This document shows positions 13,871-21,766 of a stretch of 32,200 nt of DNA, one piece after another. Source of the stretch: CAYFZR01 sp964347835 [NCBI: uncultured archaeon]. GTDB taxonomy: Archaea > CAYFZR01. The DNA lies in the NCBI GenBank assembly GCA_964347835.1, contig CAYFZR010000043.1, forward strand, positions 1-32,200, given 5' to 3'. The notes under the pieces were generated by a model. The model was not told the DNA's origin. It made no database searches and saw nothing but the letters and a program-made list of their open reading frames with translations. The position numbers and the translations under genes are program-made. The stretch's first letter is position 1; each line of letters starts with the position of its first letter.

Positions 13871-16045
13871 ATGGATACCACAGATCTAAGTCAAGAGTAT
13901 TCTGGAGAAATAATAGAAGCACTCCTGAAGGCGGGCATAATTAGGTTAAATCCTGTGCAGGAAGAAGCAGTGAGAAAAGGAGTTTTAAAAGACGAATCAT
14001 TCGTCATTTCTTCCCCTACAGCAAGCGGCAAGACCTTAATAGCAGAACTGGCGATGTTAAAATCAGTAATGCAGGGTAAAAATTGTCTGTACATAGTTCC
14101 TTTAAAGGCTTTGGCCAGTGAGAAGTTTCAGGAGTTTTTAGGAAAGTATTCCCAGTTAGGTTTGAATATTGGAATTGCGACTGGAGACTACGATACTAAA
14201 CCTATTCTAGATTATGACATACTTATCGCGACAAGTGAAAAGACTGATTCTATGCTCAGACATAGGGTAAAATGGATTGAAAACGTATCTTTGATTATAT
14301 GCGACGAGATACACCTCATAAACGACGCAAAGAGGGGCCATACCATAGAAATCGTGCTCTCGCGCCTCCATCAAATAAACCCCAAGATAAAGATAATGGC
14401 TCTGAGCGCCACCATAATGAATGCAGAAGAAATAGCGGATTGGTTGAATGCAAAACTGATACAAAGTGATTGGAGACCTGTAGAACTTAGAGAAGGAGTA
14501 TATTTCGACAGTATATTAGATTTCGGTTCATATATGAAAGATATCGAAGCCAAAACTTATGATATTAAGGATGTAGTTGCTGATTCTTTGAAAGAAGGTG
14601 GACAGGTCTTAATATTTACCAGCACTCGTCAAAATGCAGAGAGATTGGCAGAAAGACTATCTAAATTAGTAAAGGGATACCTCAGTCCGAATGAACTGAG
14701 ATATCTAAACAAAGCCAGAAAAGAAGTTTTAAAAACGCTTTCAGAACCGACTAAACTATGCAAAAGGCTTTCGTCTTGCGTATCTAATGGTGTAGCGTTT
14801 CATCACGCTGGATTACACATGGGGCATAGAAAACTGATAGAGGACCTATTCAGGAGTAATAAGTTGTTAGTCATTACTGCTACCCCTACCCTCGCAATGG
14901 GATTAAACCTTCCGGCTAGAAGGGTAATAATTCATGATTATAAAAGATATACCAGAATGTTTGGAAGAAGACCTATATTGGTGCTAGAGTACAAGCAAAT
15001 GGCTGGGAGAGGGGGAAGACCAAAGTACGATTCCTACGGCGAGGCAATTTTAATGGCTAAAACTTGGAAAGAAAGGGAAGATCTCTTTGACAACTACATC
15101 TACGGAGATCCGGAAAGGGTAGAGTCTAAACTTGGAGTTGAACCAGTTCTAAGATCTCACGTACTCTCCTCTATTGCAACAGAGTTTGTTAAAGATAATG
15201 ATGATCTGGTAAAATTCTTCAATAACACATTCTATGCCTACCAGTACGGTACGGAAGAGTTAGAGGAGTCTATAACAAACATACTCTCTTTCTTGGAGAT
15301 GGAAAAAATGATAAAAAAGGGAAAATTTAAGGCTACTAGGTTTGGGAAAAGAGTCTCAGAACTTTACATAGATCCTCTTAGCGCCATTATTTTTAGGGAT
15401 GCTTTAAAAAGAGCAGAAGAGAGAGATGTAGACGAGTTGGATATTTTACATGCGATTTGCGATTCACCGGATATGGATCTGTTATATCTAAAAAGGTCTG
15501 AATACAGTCTCTACGAAGAACTCGCAGAAAGAGATTTTTTGATAGATTTACCGGATAAATTCGAGGAAATAGAAAGATATGAACTATTTCTCAGCAAATT
15601 AAAGACTGCAAACATGTTAGAAGATTGGATTGATGAGATGCCAGACGATAAAATTGTAGAAGAATACGATTTAGGACCGGGAGATATAAGAAATAAGGTG
15701 GAACTTGCAAACTGGCTTTTGTACTCTCTGGGCGAGATATCCAAGATCTTTAAATCAAAACATAGGGGATTAATTTTCAATTTAAACAAGCGTGTTCAGT
15801 ACGGAGTAAAGGAAGAACTTTTATCACTCGTGTCTTTGAAAGGAATAGGGAGAACCAGAGCAAGAAAACTATACAGACATGGATTTAAAACAAAAGAAGA
15901 TCTGCGGAAGGCATCCGCAGAGTCTCTTTCCAAAATCGAGTTAATAGGAGATAAGATAGCAACTTCCATATTAAAGCAGTTAGAAGAAAAAGAAGAAATT
16001 AAAGATAAAAAAGAACTTCAAACTTCTTTCTTTGACTTTGAATGA
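13871..16045 (+). CDS. hel308: Hel308 DNA helicase
   Basis: A 724-residue SF2 helicase of the Hel308 family, which unwinds lagging strands at stalled forks with 3'-5' polarity. Q-motif residue Q30, motif I SPTASGKT (48-55), motif II DEIH (145-148), motif III LSATI (178-182) and motif VI QMAGRGGRP (376-384) are present; the usual alanine of QMAGRAGRP is glycine here. The C-terminal ratchet and winged-helix domains are followed by a helix-hairpin-helix (about 660-715, LKGIGRTRARKLYRHGF), matching the family's five-domain layout. ATG at 13871 is chosen over a longer TTG frame because GAGGGT lies 7 nt upstream and the longer reading would overlap the divergent gene. T-rich sequence follows the stop. 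Confidence 0.93.
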   Translation: MDTTDLSQEYSGEIIEALLKAGIIRLNPVQEEAVRKGVLKDESFVISSPTASGKTLIAELAMLKSVMQGKNCLYIVPLKALASEKFQEFLGKYSQLGLNIGIATGDYDTKPILDYDILIATSEKTDSMLRHRVKWIENVSLIICDEIHLINDAKRGHTIEIVLSRLHQINPKIKIMALSATIMNAEEIADWLNAKLIQSDWRPVELREGVYFDSILDFGSYMKDIEAKTYDIKDVVADSLKEGGQVLIFTSTRQNAERLAERLSKLVKGYLSPNELRYLNKARKEVLKTLSEPTKLCKRLSSCVSNGVAFHHAGLHMGHRKLIEDLFRSNKLLVITATPTLAMGLNLPARRVIIHDYKRYTRMFGRRPILVLEYKQMAGRGGRPKYDSYGEAILMAKTWKEREDLFDNYIYGDPERVESKLGVEPVLRSHVLSSIATEFVKDNDDLVKFFNNTFYAYQYGTEELEESITNILSFLEMEKMIKKGKFKATRFGKRVSELYIDPLSAIIFRDALKRAEERDVDELDILHAICDSPDMDLLYLKRSEYSLYEELAERDFLIDLPDKFEEIERYELFLSKLKTANMLEDWIDEMPDDKIVEEYDLGPGDIRNKVELANWLLYSLGEISKIFKSKHRGLIFNLNKRVQYGVKEELLSLVSLKGIGRTRARKLYRHGFKTKEDLRKASAESLSKIELIGDKIATSILKQLEEKEEIKDKKELQTSFFDFE

Positions 16046-16079
16046 TTTTTTGGGTTTTTTCAATCTTTTATTTTTTCCA
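16046..16079. terminator. T-rich convergent terminator
   Basis: Starting at the hel308 stop there are runs TTTTTT (16046-16051), TTTTTT (16055-16060) and a further T-rich block to 16077. They terminate plus-strand transcription and partly overlap the end of the convergent 55-aa gene. Confidence 0.45.
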
Positions 16080-16235
16080 ATAACCTTCTCCTAGTTCTCT
16101 CAAGATCTTCTCGAGCAGTGTCGAATCTTTAGTTTTATGCATAATGTTTATTACCCATTGAGAAGCCTCTTTTTTAGTTATTTCTCCTTTGAGATAATCT
16201 TCTATTTTTCGAATGACTTCCTCTCTTGAAACCAT
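16068..16235 (-). CDS. Small helical protein, unknown
   Basis: A 55-residue charged helical protein (MVSREEVIRKIEDYLKGEITKK...), with no recognised family. The open frame extends to 16256, but ATG at 16235 is chosen because AAAGGAG precedes it by 7 nt. Helical segments cover about residues 3-15, 21-33 and 37-50, compatible with a small helix-bundle or antitoxin-like fold. It lies 68 nt downstream of the gene at 16304-16660 on the same strand, so it may share its transcript. Confidence 0.55.
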   Translation of the reverse strand: MVSREEVIRKIEDYLKGEITKKEASQWVINIMHKTKDSTLLEKILRELGEGYWKK

Positions 16236-16303
16236 TTTTTTCTCCTTTAATATCATTATCCAAGTAATCTTGATCGGACAATTCTTGGGTTGAAATCAGG
16301 GTC

Positions 16304-16660
16304 TCAGTAAATAATCACAGGAATGCCCTCTTTATCAAACCTCTTTCCAACTTCACTTAATCTCTCGGATAAAATTATTCCATCTATCTCTTTGTCCTGT
16401 AAAAATTCGCTAATTTCCTGAAAAATCGATTGGGCTTTAGTATCGCACTCCCTTACGTTAAAATCTATGACTTTTGAAAAGGCTTTTATTGCGTCTTCAA
16501 GAGCAGTGAACAGACTCTTATTTTCATAATCTCTTTCGTCATGTAAGGCTAGAACAAGTAAAAACTCATCTGATTCCAGTACATCGCATATCTCAGTTAA
16601 GTGTTCAGCATCCTCGCCTGAGTCGATGATATAAAGGTATATTACATCTTTAGGATTCAT
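16304..16660 (-). CDS. Unknown alpha/beta protein, tandem paralogue A
   Basis: A 118-residue protein with alternating strands and helices: VIYLYIIDS, a helix, LLVLALHDERD, helix LFTALEDAIKAFSKVI, DFNVRECD, a helix, then EIDGIILSERL and a final strand GIPVIIY. The layout resembles a reduced UspA-like Rossmann-type fold, but the ATP-binding GxxGxxxxS signature is absent. It is a clear paralogue of the product of the gene immediately upstream (16708-17088), with shared VVDSxD, LAxHxERD, ALEDxxK, DxNVxECxT and KxIDGxxxS. ATG at 16660 is preferred over TTG at 16663; a TATA box at the right distance predicts a leaderless mRNA. Confidence 0.6.
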   Translation of the reverse strand: MNPKDVIYLYIIDSGEDAEHLTEICDVLESDEFLLVLALHDERDYENKSLFTALEDAIKAFSKVIDFNVRECDTKAQSIFQEISEFLQDKEIDGIILSERLSEVGKRFDKEGIPVIIY

Positions 16661-16681
16661 CAAATCTTTTTTTAATCTAAG

Positions 16682-16692
16682 TATTTATATAT
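16682..16692 (-). promoter_or_regulatory. TATA box of paralogue A
   Basis: The minus strand reads ATATATAAATA. Its centre lies about 27 nt from the ATG at 16660, which predicts transcription starting at or next to the start codon. It gives the second tandem copy its own promoter. Confidence 0.55.
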
Positions 16693-16707
16693 CTTCTATT
16701 TTTGAAA

Positions 16708-17088
16708 TTAATAGGTCATCAAAGGTATTTCGTAGGACTCGCTCAACTTTTCGCCGGCTTCAATAAACTTTCCGGAGATCATTAGCCCGTCAATTTTTTT
16801 GTCGTGTATAAAGGCTCTGAGTGCACTAATAAGCAATCTAGGTACCTGTGTATTGCACTCCAGCACGTTATAATCAATAATTTTTGGCAAATCCTTTACA
16901 ACGTCTTCAAGCGCGCTAAATAAAATCTTTTTATCCAAATCTCTTTCGTTATGTATGGCTAACACACTCAAAAATTCATTTAAGGCTAACATATCGTAAA
17001 TTTCGTTTAGGTGCTTAACCGAATCGCTTGAGTCTACAACACAGAGATAGACAACATCATTTGAGTGTTTACTACCCCTCCCTCCCAT
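16708..17088 (-). CDS. Unknown alpha/beta protein, tandem paralogue B
   Basis: A 126-residue paralogue of the 16304-16660 product, with the same strand/helix order: VVYLCVVDSSD, LSVLAIHNERD, ALEDVVKDLPKIIDYNVLECNT, KKIDGLMISGKF, EIPLMTY. It carries an extra N-terminal MGGRGSKHSN segment. No catalytic residues are obvious; D in VVDS, the H-x-ERD motif and the EC-x-T segment are the conserved polar positions between the two copies and are therefore the best guess for a shared site. Function is unknown; a UspA-like fold is possible but unproven. Confidence 0.6.
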   Translation of the reverse strand: MGGRGSKHSNDVVYLCVVDSSDSVKHLNEIYDMLALNEFLSVLAIHNERDLDKKILFSALEDVVKDLPKIIDYNVLECNTQVPRLLISALRAFIHDKKIDGLMISGKFIEAGEKLSESYEIPLMTY

Positions 17089-17162
17089 AGGTTTATAATT
17101 CTAACTTCATCATTTATGATTCTTTCTATAACCGTATTTAAGCAATCATGCTTTATAGAAAA

Positions 17163-17172
17163 CAATATATTG
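17163..17172 (+). promoter_or_regulatory. TATA box of the Mo/W cofactor operon
   Basis: CAATATATTG is centred about 26 nt before the ATG of moaC at 17193, so the operon mRNA probably begins at the start codon (leaderless). Confidence 0.55.
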
Positions 17173-17192
17173 AATAAAAACATTTAAGATTC

Positions 17193-17636
17193 ATGAATAA
17201 GAGGGTGGGCATGGTAGAAATATCCGGAAAACCCCATTTATACCGGGAATCTACCGCCACAGGAAAGATTTATTTAAAGGAAGAAACAATAAAGAAGATC
17301 AGGGAAAAAGAAATAAAAAAAGGCGATGTTTTTTCGGTAGCGTCCGTTGCTGCTACTCTTGCTGTAAAAAAGACCCCTGAGATGATTCCTCTTTGTCATC
17401 CTATACCAATAACAGGTGTGGATGTTGATTTTGATGTTTCTGATGATTTCATAGAAGTTAAAGTAAAGGTGAAAAATGTTGGTCAAACTGGCGTAGAAAT
17501 GGAGTCTTTGTTGGGTGTAACATCCGCATTATTAACCATATGGGACATGGTAAAATACTTAGAAAAAGAAAACGGTAACTACCCATACACAAAGATATCA
17601 GAGGTAATAGTTCTGGAAAAGATAAAGGGAGGGTAA
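17193..17636 (+). CDS. moaC: Cyclic pyranopterin monophosphate synthase MoaC
   Basis: A 147-residue complete MoaC. It converts 3',8-cyclo-7,8-dihydro-GTP, made by MoaA, to cyclic pyranopterin monophosphate. Conserved segments are KTPEMIPLCHPI (active-site His in LCHPI), the strand VDVDFDV, VGQTGVEMESLLGVTSALLTIWDM and the lysine after DM (catalytic Lys equivalent). Length fits archaeal MoaC. The upstream TATA box makes this the first gene of a six-gene operon. The next gene begins 3 nt after the stop. Confidence 0.95.
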   Translation: MNKRVGMVEISGKPHLYRESTATGKIYLKEETIKKIREKEIKKGDVFSVASVAATLAVKKTPEMIPLCHPIPITGVDVDFDVSDDFIEVKVKVKNVGQTGVEMESLLGVTSALLTIWDMVKYLEKENGNYPYTKISEVIVLEKIKGG

Positions 17637-17639
17637 TTC

Positions 17640-18146
17640 TTGCATGAAATTACCCCTTTAAAATTTAAATTTTCTTTGATCACCATTAGCACTTCTAGAT
17701 ACGAAAATCTCATCAAAAAAAGAATTTATCCAAAAGATGAGAGTGGAGATTTTATATTAAACAAGTTAAAGGATTATGAATTATTGTTCTACACAATAAT
17801 CCCAGATGACTACGGTATAATACAATCTACCGTCAAATATACCCAAAAAAATCACGACCCTGATGTTATCATAACTTGTGGTGGAACTGGTTTCAGCAAA
17901 ACCGATGTTACTTACGAAGCAATTTTTGATTTAGTTAATAAAGAAATCCCCGGCTTTGGAGAGTTTTTTAGAAATAGGAGTTATTCGAGCGTAAAAGGCG
18001 CTTCCATGATTACGAGAGCATTTGGAGGTGTTATTCAAGATACCATTATATTTTCCATCCCAGGATCATTAGATGCCGTAAAAATAGGCATGGATCTAAT
18101 TTTAGATCAGATCTCCCATCTAATCATGCATGTTAGAGGGACTTGA
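17640..18146 (+). CDS. moaB: Molybdopterin adenylyltransferase, MoaB/MogA type
   Basis: A 168-residue MoaB/MogA-fold protein that adenylylates molybdopterin before metal insertion. The sequence shows SLITISTSR, the phosphate-binding TCGGTGFSKTDVTYEA loop (about residues 79-94), the PGFGEFFRNRSY segment and SIPGSLDAV near the C-terminus, all family landmarks. The start is TTG at 17640, preceded by GGGAGGG 6 nt upstream; the ATG at 17644 is out of frame. In archaea MoaB usually replaces MogA in this step. It lies between moaC and moeA1 in the operon. Confidence 0.92.
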   Translation: MHEITPLKFKFSLITISTSRYENLIKKRIYPKDESGDFILNKLKDYELLFYTIIPDDYGIIQSTVKYTQKNHDPDVIITCGGTGFSKTDVTYEAIFDLVNKEIPGFGEFFRNRSYSSVKGASMITRAFGGVIQDTIIFSIPGSLDAVKIGMDLILDQISHLIMHVRGT

Positions 18147-18147
18147 A

Positions 18148-19335
18148 TTGAGGACACTCGTTAAACTAGATGATGCTATATCTAAAGTCACGAAAAGAAT
18201 AAAAACAGCAGAAATCGAAAAAATATCTGTCAAGGATTCTATCGACAGAGTGCTCGCCAAAGACGTTTTCTCAAAAATAGATGTCCCTCCATTCGATAGA
18301 GCCGCCATGGACGGTTTCGCTGTTATTGCCGAAGATACATACCATGCGAGTTTTGAGGAACCTGTTGTTTTACGTAAAAGCAAATCAGCCGAGGTTAGAA
18401 GAGGGGAATGCGCTCAGATTGGTACGGGCTCTCCGATGCCAAAGGGGGCTAACGCTGTTGTTATGGTAGAGTATACAAAAATAAATGGAGATGATGTTTT
18501 AGTATTTGATTCGGTGCATCCTCTAAAAAATGTTTCGAAAAGAGGCGAGGATCTAAAGAAAGGAGATAAAATTCTTGAAAAATCAAATATAATCCGCCCT
18601 CAAGACTCTGCTCTGATGATATCTTCAGGCTTAAAACAGGTTTCCGTATATAAAAAGCCCAATATCGTTGTATTCTGCACAGGGAATGAATTGCTTGAGT
18701 TGGAAGAAGAATTGCGAGTAGGAATGATCTATGAAACAAATAGTTTCATGATAAGGAATGAGTTCTTTAACATCGTTAGGGGAGGGATAATAAGAGACGA
18801 TGAAGAGGAAATAGAAAGTTGTTTAGAAGTGAATGCTGACGCAATAATATTTACCGGTGGAAGTTCAGTTGGGGAAAAAGATCTTGTTCCAAAGGTGTTA
18901 GATAAAAAAGGAGAATTGCTCTTAAATGGCATATCAATAAGACCTGGAGAACCCACGGCAATTGGATTTTTCAAAGAAAAACCTGTTTTTTGCCTTCCTG
19001 GTAATCCTGTCGCCTCTTTCATATCTTTTAACTTCGTTGTCCAGCCTTGCATCCAAAAGATATTAAATCTTCCCATATTAAACCACATTACCGTAAAAGG
19101 AAGATTAAATAGGAAAATAGCATCAGAAATCGGAAGGAGAGACTTCGTCAGAGTCAGGTACCATAAAGGCGTTGTGGATCCTATCATGACGGGGGGTTCA
19201 GGAATATTGCATTCGCTAGTTTACGCCAACGGTGTTGTCGTTATAAAGGAAGATAGTGAGGGATTTAAAAGTGGAGAAAAAGTTGAAGTAGTGCTTTTTA
19301 GTTGGAGGGATTTGTATTCAACAGAATTTTCTTGA
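18148..19335 (+). CDS. moeA: Molybdopterin molybdenumtransferase MoeA (copy 1)
   Basis: A 395-residue MoeA that inserts molybdate or tungstate into adenylylated pterin. Landmarks are IDVPPFDRAAMDGFAV, IGTGSPMPKGANAVVMVE, SKRGEDLKKGDKIL, FCTGNEL, FTGGSSVGEKDLV, GISIRPGEPTAIG, FCLPGNPVAS and the C-terminal domain IV (VRVRYHKGVVDPIMTGGSG). An open ATG at 18130 overlaps moaB; TTG at 18148 is preferred because AGAGGG lies 7 nt upstream and it begins just after moaB. A 51-bp stretch (18250-18300) is identical to moeA2. The last codons overlap the beginning of moeA2. Confidence 0.93.
   Translation: MRTLVKLDDAISKVTKRIKTAEIEKISVKDSIDRVLAKDVFSKIDVPPFDRAAMDGFAVIAEDTYHASFEEPVVLRKSKSAEVRRGECAQIGTGSPMPKGANAVVMVEYTKINGDDVLVFDSVHPLKNVSKRGEDLKKGDKILEKSNIIRPQDSALMISSGLKQVSVYKKPNIVVFCTGNELLELEEELRVGMIYETNSFMIRNEFFNIVRGGIIRDDEEEIESCLEVNADAIIFTGGSSVGEKDLVPKVLDKKGELLLNGISIRPGEPTAIGFFKEKPVFCLPGNPVASFISFNFVVQPCIQKILNLPILNHITVKGRLNRKIASEIGRRDFVRVRYHKGVVDPIMTGGSGILHSLVYANGVVVIKEDSEGFKSGEKVEVVLFSWRDLYSTEFS
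18250..18300 (+). repeat. 51-bp exact repeat, copy 1 (in moeA1)
   Basis: The stretch encoding VLAKDVFSKIDVPPFDR is identical, base for base, to 19430-19480 in moeA2. It begins GTGCTCGCCAAAG and ends CCATTCGATAGA. Sequence on either side has diverged, including at wobble positions. Confidence 0.95.
19304..19318 (+). promoter_or_regulatory. Shine-Dalgarno and ATT start of moeA2
   Basis: GGAGGGA (19304-19310) is one of the strongest Shine-Dalgarno sequences in the window. Seven nucleotides after GGAGG comes ATT (19316-19318), in frame with moeA2. An in-frame TAG lies at 19289-19291, and there is no ATG, GTG or TTG in this frame between it and the conserved GRVLAKDV segment at 19430. ATT is therefore the best start candidate. 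Confidence 0.5.
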
Positions 19336-21166
19336 CACAATTTCCCTAAATAAGGCAATTGAAATAATTAGAGAGAACTATCCTGAGAGAAATGAAGAAA
19401 AGGTTAGAATTTCGGATGCTTATGGACGGGTGCTCGCCAAAGACGTTTTCTCAAAAATAGATGTCCCTCCATTCGATAGATCCACCATGGACGGATTTGC
19501 AGTAATTGCTGAAGATACATATCATGCCACTCAAGAGCGACCGGTCAGATTGAAATTAATCGGAAATGAAGAATCGAAAAGAGGAGAATGCATTCATGTT
19601 GGTACGGGTTTTCCTATACCAAAGGGTGCTAACGCCGTTGTTATGGTAGAATATGCAGAGATAGATGGAGAAAGCGTTTTCATATATAGAGGTGCCAAAC
19701 CCGGAGAAAATATAATATACGCTGGATCTGATATCCAAATGGGTGAACTTTTACTTAGAGAGTCAAAACTCTTGGGAATTAGTGAAATAGGCATTTTAGC
19801 GTCAACAGGAATAGAGGAGGTAAGTGTTTATAAAAAACCTAAGGTAGTGATAATATCCACCGGTAACGAGTTGCAAGAAATAGGAAAAGAATTAGAACCC
19901 GGGAAAGTTTATGATGTAAACAGTTATATTCTATCTTCCGCGGTAGAACAATGCGGAGGCATACCACTACCTGATGGAATTGTCGAAGATAATTATAATG
20001 AAATCAAAAATTTTATTCTCGATTCTCTCGATTCAGATCTAATTTTGATAACCGGAGGCACTTCAAGAGGAAGAGAAGACTTGGTATATAAAGTGATAGG
20101 AGATATCGGGGAAATATACTTTCATGGTCTATCTGTTAAGCCTGGAAAGCCAACATTTTTCGGTAAAGTTAAGGGCACACCGGTATTTGGACTGCCGGGA
20201 AATCCTTTTTCAGCGGTAACCATATTCGAGTTGATAGTGGCGCCAATGATAAGGTGGATCTGCGGTTTAAAAAATCCGAAAAAGAGAGTTATGGAGGCTA
20301 AAATCCCTCACAACCTGGTATCCAAGGGAAGACGCGAATTTTTACCCGTCCAAATAAGAAAGGGCAGAAATATAATCGCCTATCCTCTGATAAGTAGTTC
20401 TAGTTCTGTAAAATCTTTTATGCTCGCTGACGGATATATCGAGATACCTCAAAACGCCACCCTGTTTGAAGGGGAGGAAGTAAATATAATCACGAAGGGC
20501 GAAAACCCTGATTTAATATTCTCAGGTAGTTACTGCCTAGGCATGGACTATATCCTGAAAAGAATGATGGGCGAATACGAGGTAAAAATAATAGATAACG
20601 ATACGTTGAAGAGTTTTTATTCCTTAAATAAAGAAGAGTGCGATTTAATAGGGATAGATTATTTAGACGATCTCAATAAACTTAAAAAGATGGCTGAAGG
20701 AATTAAAATAATTAAAGGTTATCAAAGGAGGCTTGGACTAGTCTTCGGAGAAGGTATTAAATCTATCTGGGATTTAGTTGAGAAAGACGTCTCATTCATA
20801 AATAGGAGAGAGAACTCTAGTGCACGCACATTACTAGACCATTTACTGAAGAAAGAGTGTGAACAGAGAGATTTGGATTTCCGAGAGATTTTAAACAGTA
20901 TAAATGGCTACGAAAAGCAAGTTAAAGGCGATCATTCTTTAGGAATGCACATAAAAAAAGGCAGGGCAGATGTGGGAATCGGAACTTACCAGGTCGCTGA
21001 GCTTTATGAATTAAATTTCATTCATCTAGGCAAAGATAACTACGATTTCGCCTTTAAAAAAGATACTGATACGACTGAAAGGTTCTTAGATTTATTGATA
21101 GACTCAAAACCTGTGTTAGAAAAAATGGGTTTCATAACAAAGAATATTGGTGAGTTAAAATGTTAA
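19316..21166 (+). CDS. moeA: MoeA (copy 2) fused to PBP-like domain
   Basis: A 616-residue protein if it starts at ATT 19316. Residues about 1-400 are a second complete MoeA: FLDTISLNKAIEIIRENYP, GRVLAKDVFSKIDVPPFDRS, GTGFPIPKGANAVVMVE, STGNELQEIG, ITGGTSRGREDLV, GLSVKPGKPTFFG, FGLPGNPFSAV. The C-terminal 200 residues are a periplasmic-binding-like domain without signal peptide (SGSYCLGMDYILKRMM, FINRRENSSARTLLDHLL, KKGRADVGIGTYQVAEL), a fusion known in archaeal MoeA proteins and presumably binding the oxyanion or a pterin. The GTG at 19430 would delete the first helix and lies inside the conserved GRVLAKDV motif, so it is unlikely to be the start. The gene overlaps moeA1 by 20 nt and the next gene by 7 nt. 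Confidence 0.85.
   Translation: MQQNFLDTISLNKAIEIIRENYPERNEEKVRISDAYGRVLAKDVFSKIDVPPFDRSTMDGFAVIAEDTYHATQERPVRLKLIGNEESKRGECIHVGTGFPIPKGANAVVMVEYAEIDGESVFIYRGAKPGENIIYAGSDIQMGELLLRESKLLGISEIGILASTGIEEVSVYKKPKVVIISTGNELQEIGKELEPGKVYDVNSYILSSAVEQCGGIPLPDGIVEDNYNEIKNFILDSLDSDLILITGGTSRGREDLVYKVIGDIGEIYFHGLSVKPGKPTFFGKVKGTPVFGLPGNPFSAVTIFELIVAPMIRWICGLKNPKKRVMEAKIPHNLVSKGRREFLPVQIRKGRNIIAYPLISSSSSVKSFMLADGYIEIPQNATLFEGEEVNIITKGENPDLIFSGSYCLGMDYILKRMMGEYEVKIIDNDTLKSFYSLNKEECDLIGIDYLDDLNKLKKMAEGIKIIKGYQRRLGLVFGEGIKSIWDLVEKDVSFINRRENSSARTLLDHLLKKECEQRDLDFREILNSINGYEKQVKGDHSLGMHIKKGRADVGIGTYQVAELYELNFIHLGKDNYDFAFKKDTDTTERFLDLLIDSKPVLEKMGFITKNIGELKC
19430..19480 (+). repeat. 51-bp exact repeat, copy 2 (in moeA2)
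   Basis: Identical to 18250-18300 in moeA1 over 51 consecutive bases. The flanking base differs on each side (A versus G before, G versus T after). Confidence 0.95.
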
Positions 21167-21765
21167 TAGTTGAATTTTTAGGAGACGAAAAAGAGAACAT
21201 AACCAAAATAATGAAAGAAGTCATGGAAACACTACAAGGAAGGGGTTATCGTTGTTCAATCACCAAGTACGGAGAAACCAAGGTTGAAATATACGGTGGG
21301 GATTCTATTAGAGTACCTTTCCTTCAATTTGATTTTTTACTGATTCAAGGGAAAAATCTTGATTTTCCAAAGGTTGTTTTTGACAAATGGTATGATGTTA
21401 AAGGTGCTATAGCAACATTTGGCTTTGAACATTCTAATGTTCCTGCCTTTTTTGAAGCAAAAAAGTTAGCAAACTTCTTGGAAGATGAGTTTTTAAAAGA
21501 AGTGTTGAAGTTAGTACCGAATATCGATTGTAAGAAGTGCGGTTATGATTGTAGAACATTTAAAAATAATGTCTTAAATCGTAAAATATCAATAAAAGAA
21601 TGCGAGTTTATTTCAGATGATGTTTTAATATATCTAGATGGTAATAGATTAAGATTGAACGCGTTTGCAAAGAATATTATATCAAAGGGAATAGAAGGGA
21701 TGATTAGCTCGCTAAAAGATGCCGGATGGAAGGAAGAGATATCCATAATAATAAGGCGGCTTTGA
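21160..21765 (+). CDS. MobB-like protein without P-loop, with Cys cluster
   Basis: A 201-residue protein resembling archaeal MobB-type proteins that carry a C-terminal Fe-S-like motif. The N-terminus keeps the strand-loop-helix shape (MLIVEFLGDEKENITKIMKE) where MobB has a GxxxxGKT P-loop, but the glycines and lysine are lost. The middle strand FDFLLIQGKN matches a MobB core strand. IDCKKCGYDCRTF plus a later cysteine (IKEC) gives C-x2-C-x3-C-x18-C (near residues 127-152), and the C-terminal part LRLNAFAKNIISKGIEGMISSLKDAG matches the 'LNpFv...GmvssLKg' tail of these proteins. Its position inside the cofactor operon supports a role in cofactor maturation or delivery. It overlaps moeA2 by 7 nt. 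Confidence 0.6.
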   Translation: MLIVEFLGDEKENITKIMKEVMETLQGRGYRCSITKYGETKVEIYGGDSIRVPFLQFDFLLIQGKNLDFPKVVFDKWYDVKGAIATFGFEHSNVPAFFEAKKLANFLEDEFLKEVLKLVPNIDCKKCGYDCRTFKNNVLNRKISIKECEFISDDVLIYLDGNRLRLNAFAKNIISKGIEGMISSLKDAGWKEEISIIIRRL

Positions 21766-21766
21766 G

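Noticed and set aside
14996-15022. Hel308 motif VI change (QMAGRGGRP) as a loss of function
   Set aside because: Only the alanine of GRAGRP is changed to glycine; both arginines needed for ATP hydrolysis are present and all other motifs are intact.
19430-19432. GTG at 19430 as the true start of moeA2
   Set aside because: It is the valine of the conserved GRVLAKDV motif, has no Shine-Dalgarno, and would remove the first helix of the MoeA fold although in-frame coding sequence for it exists upstream.
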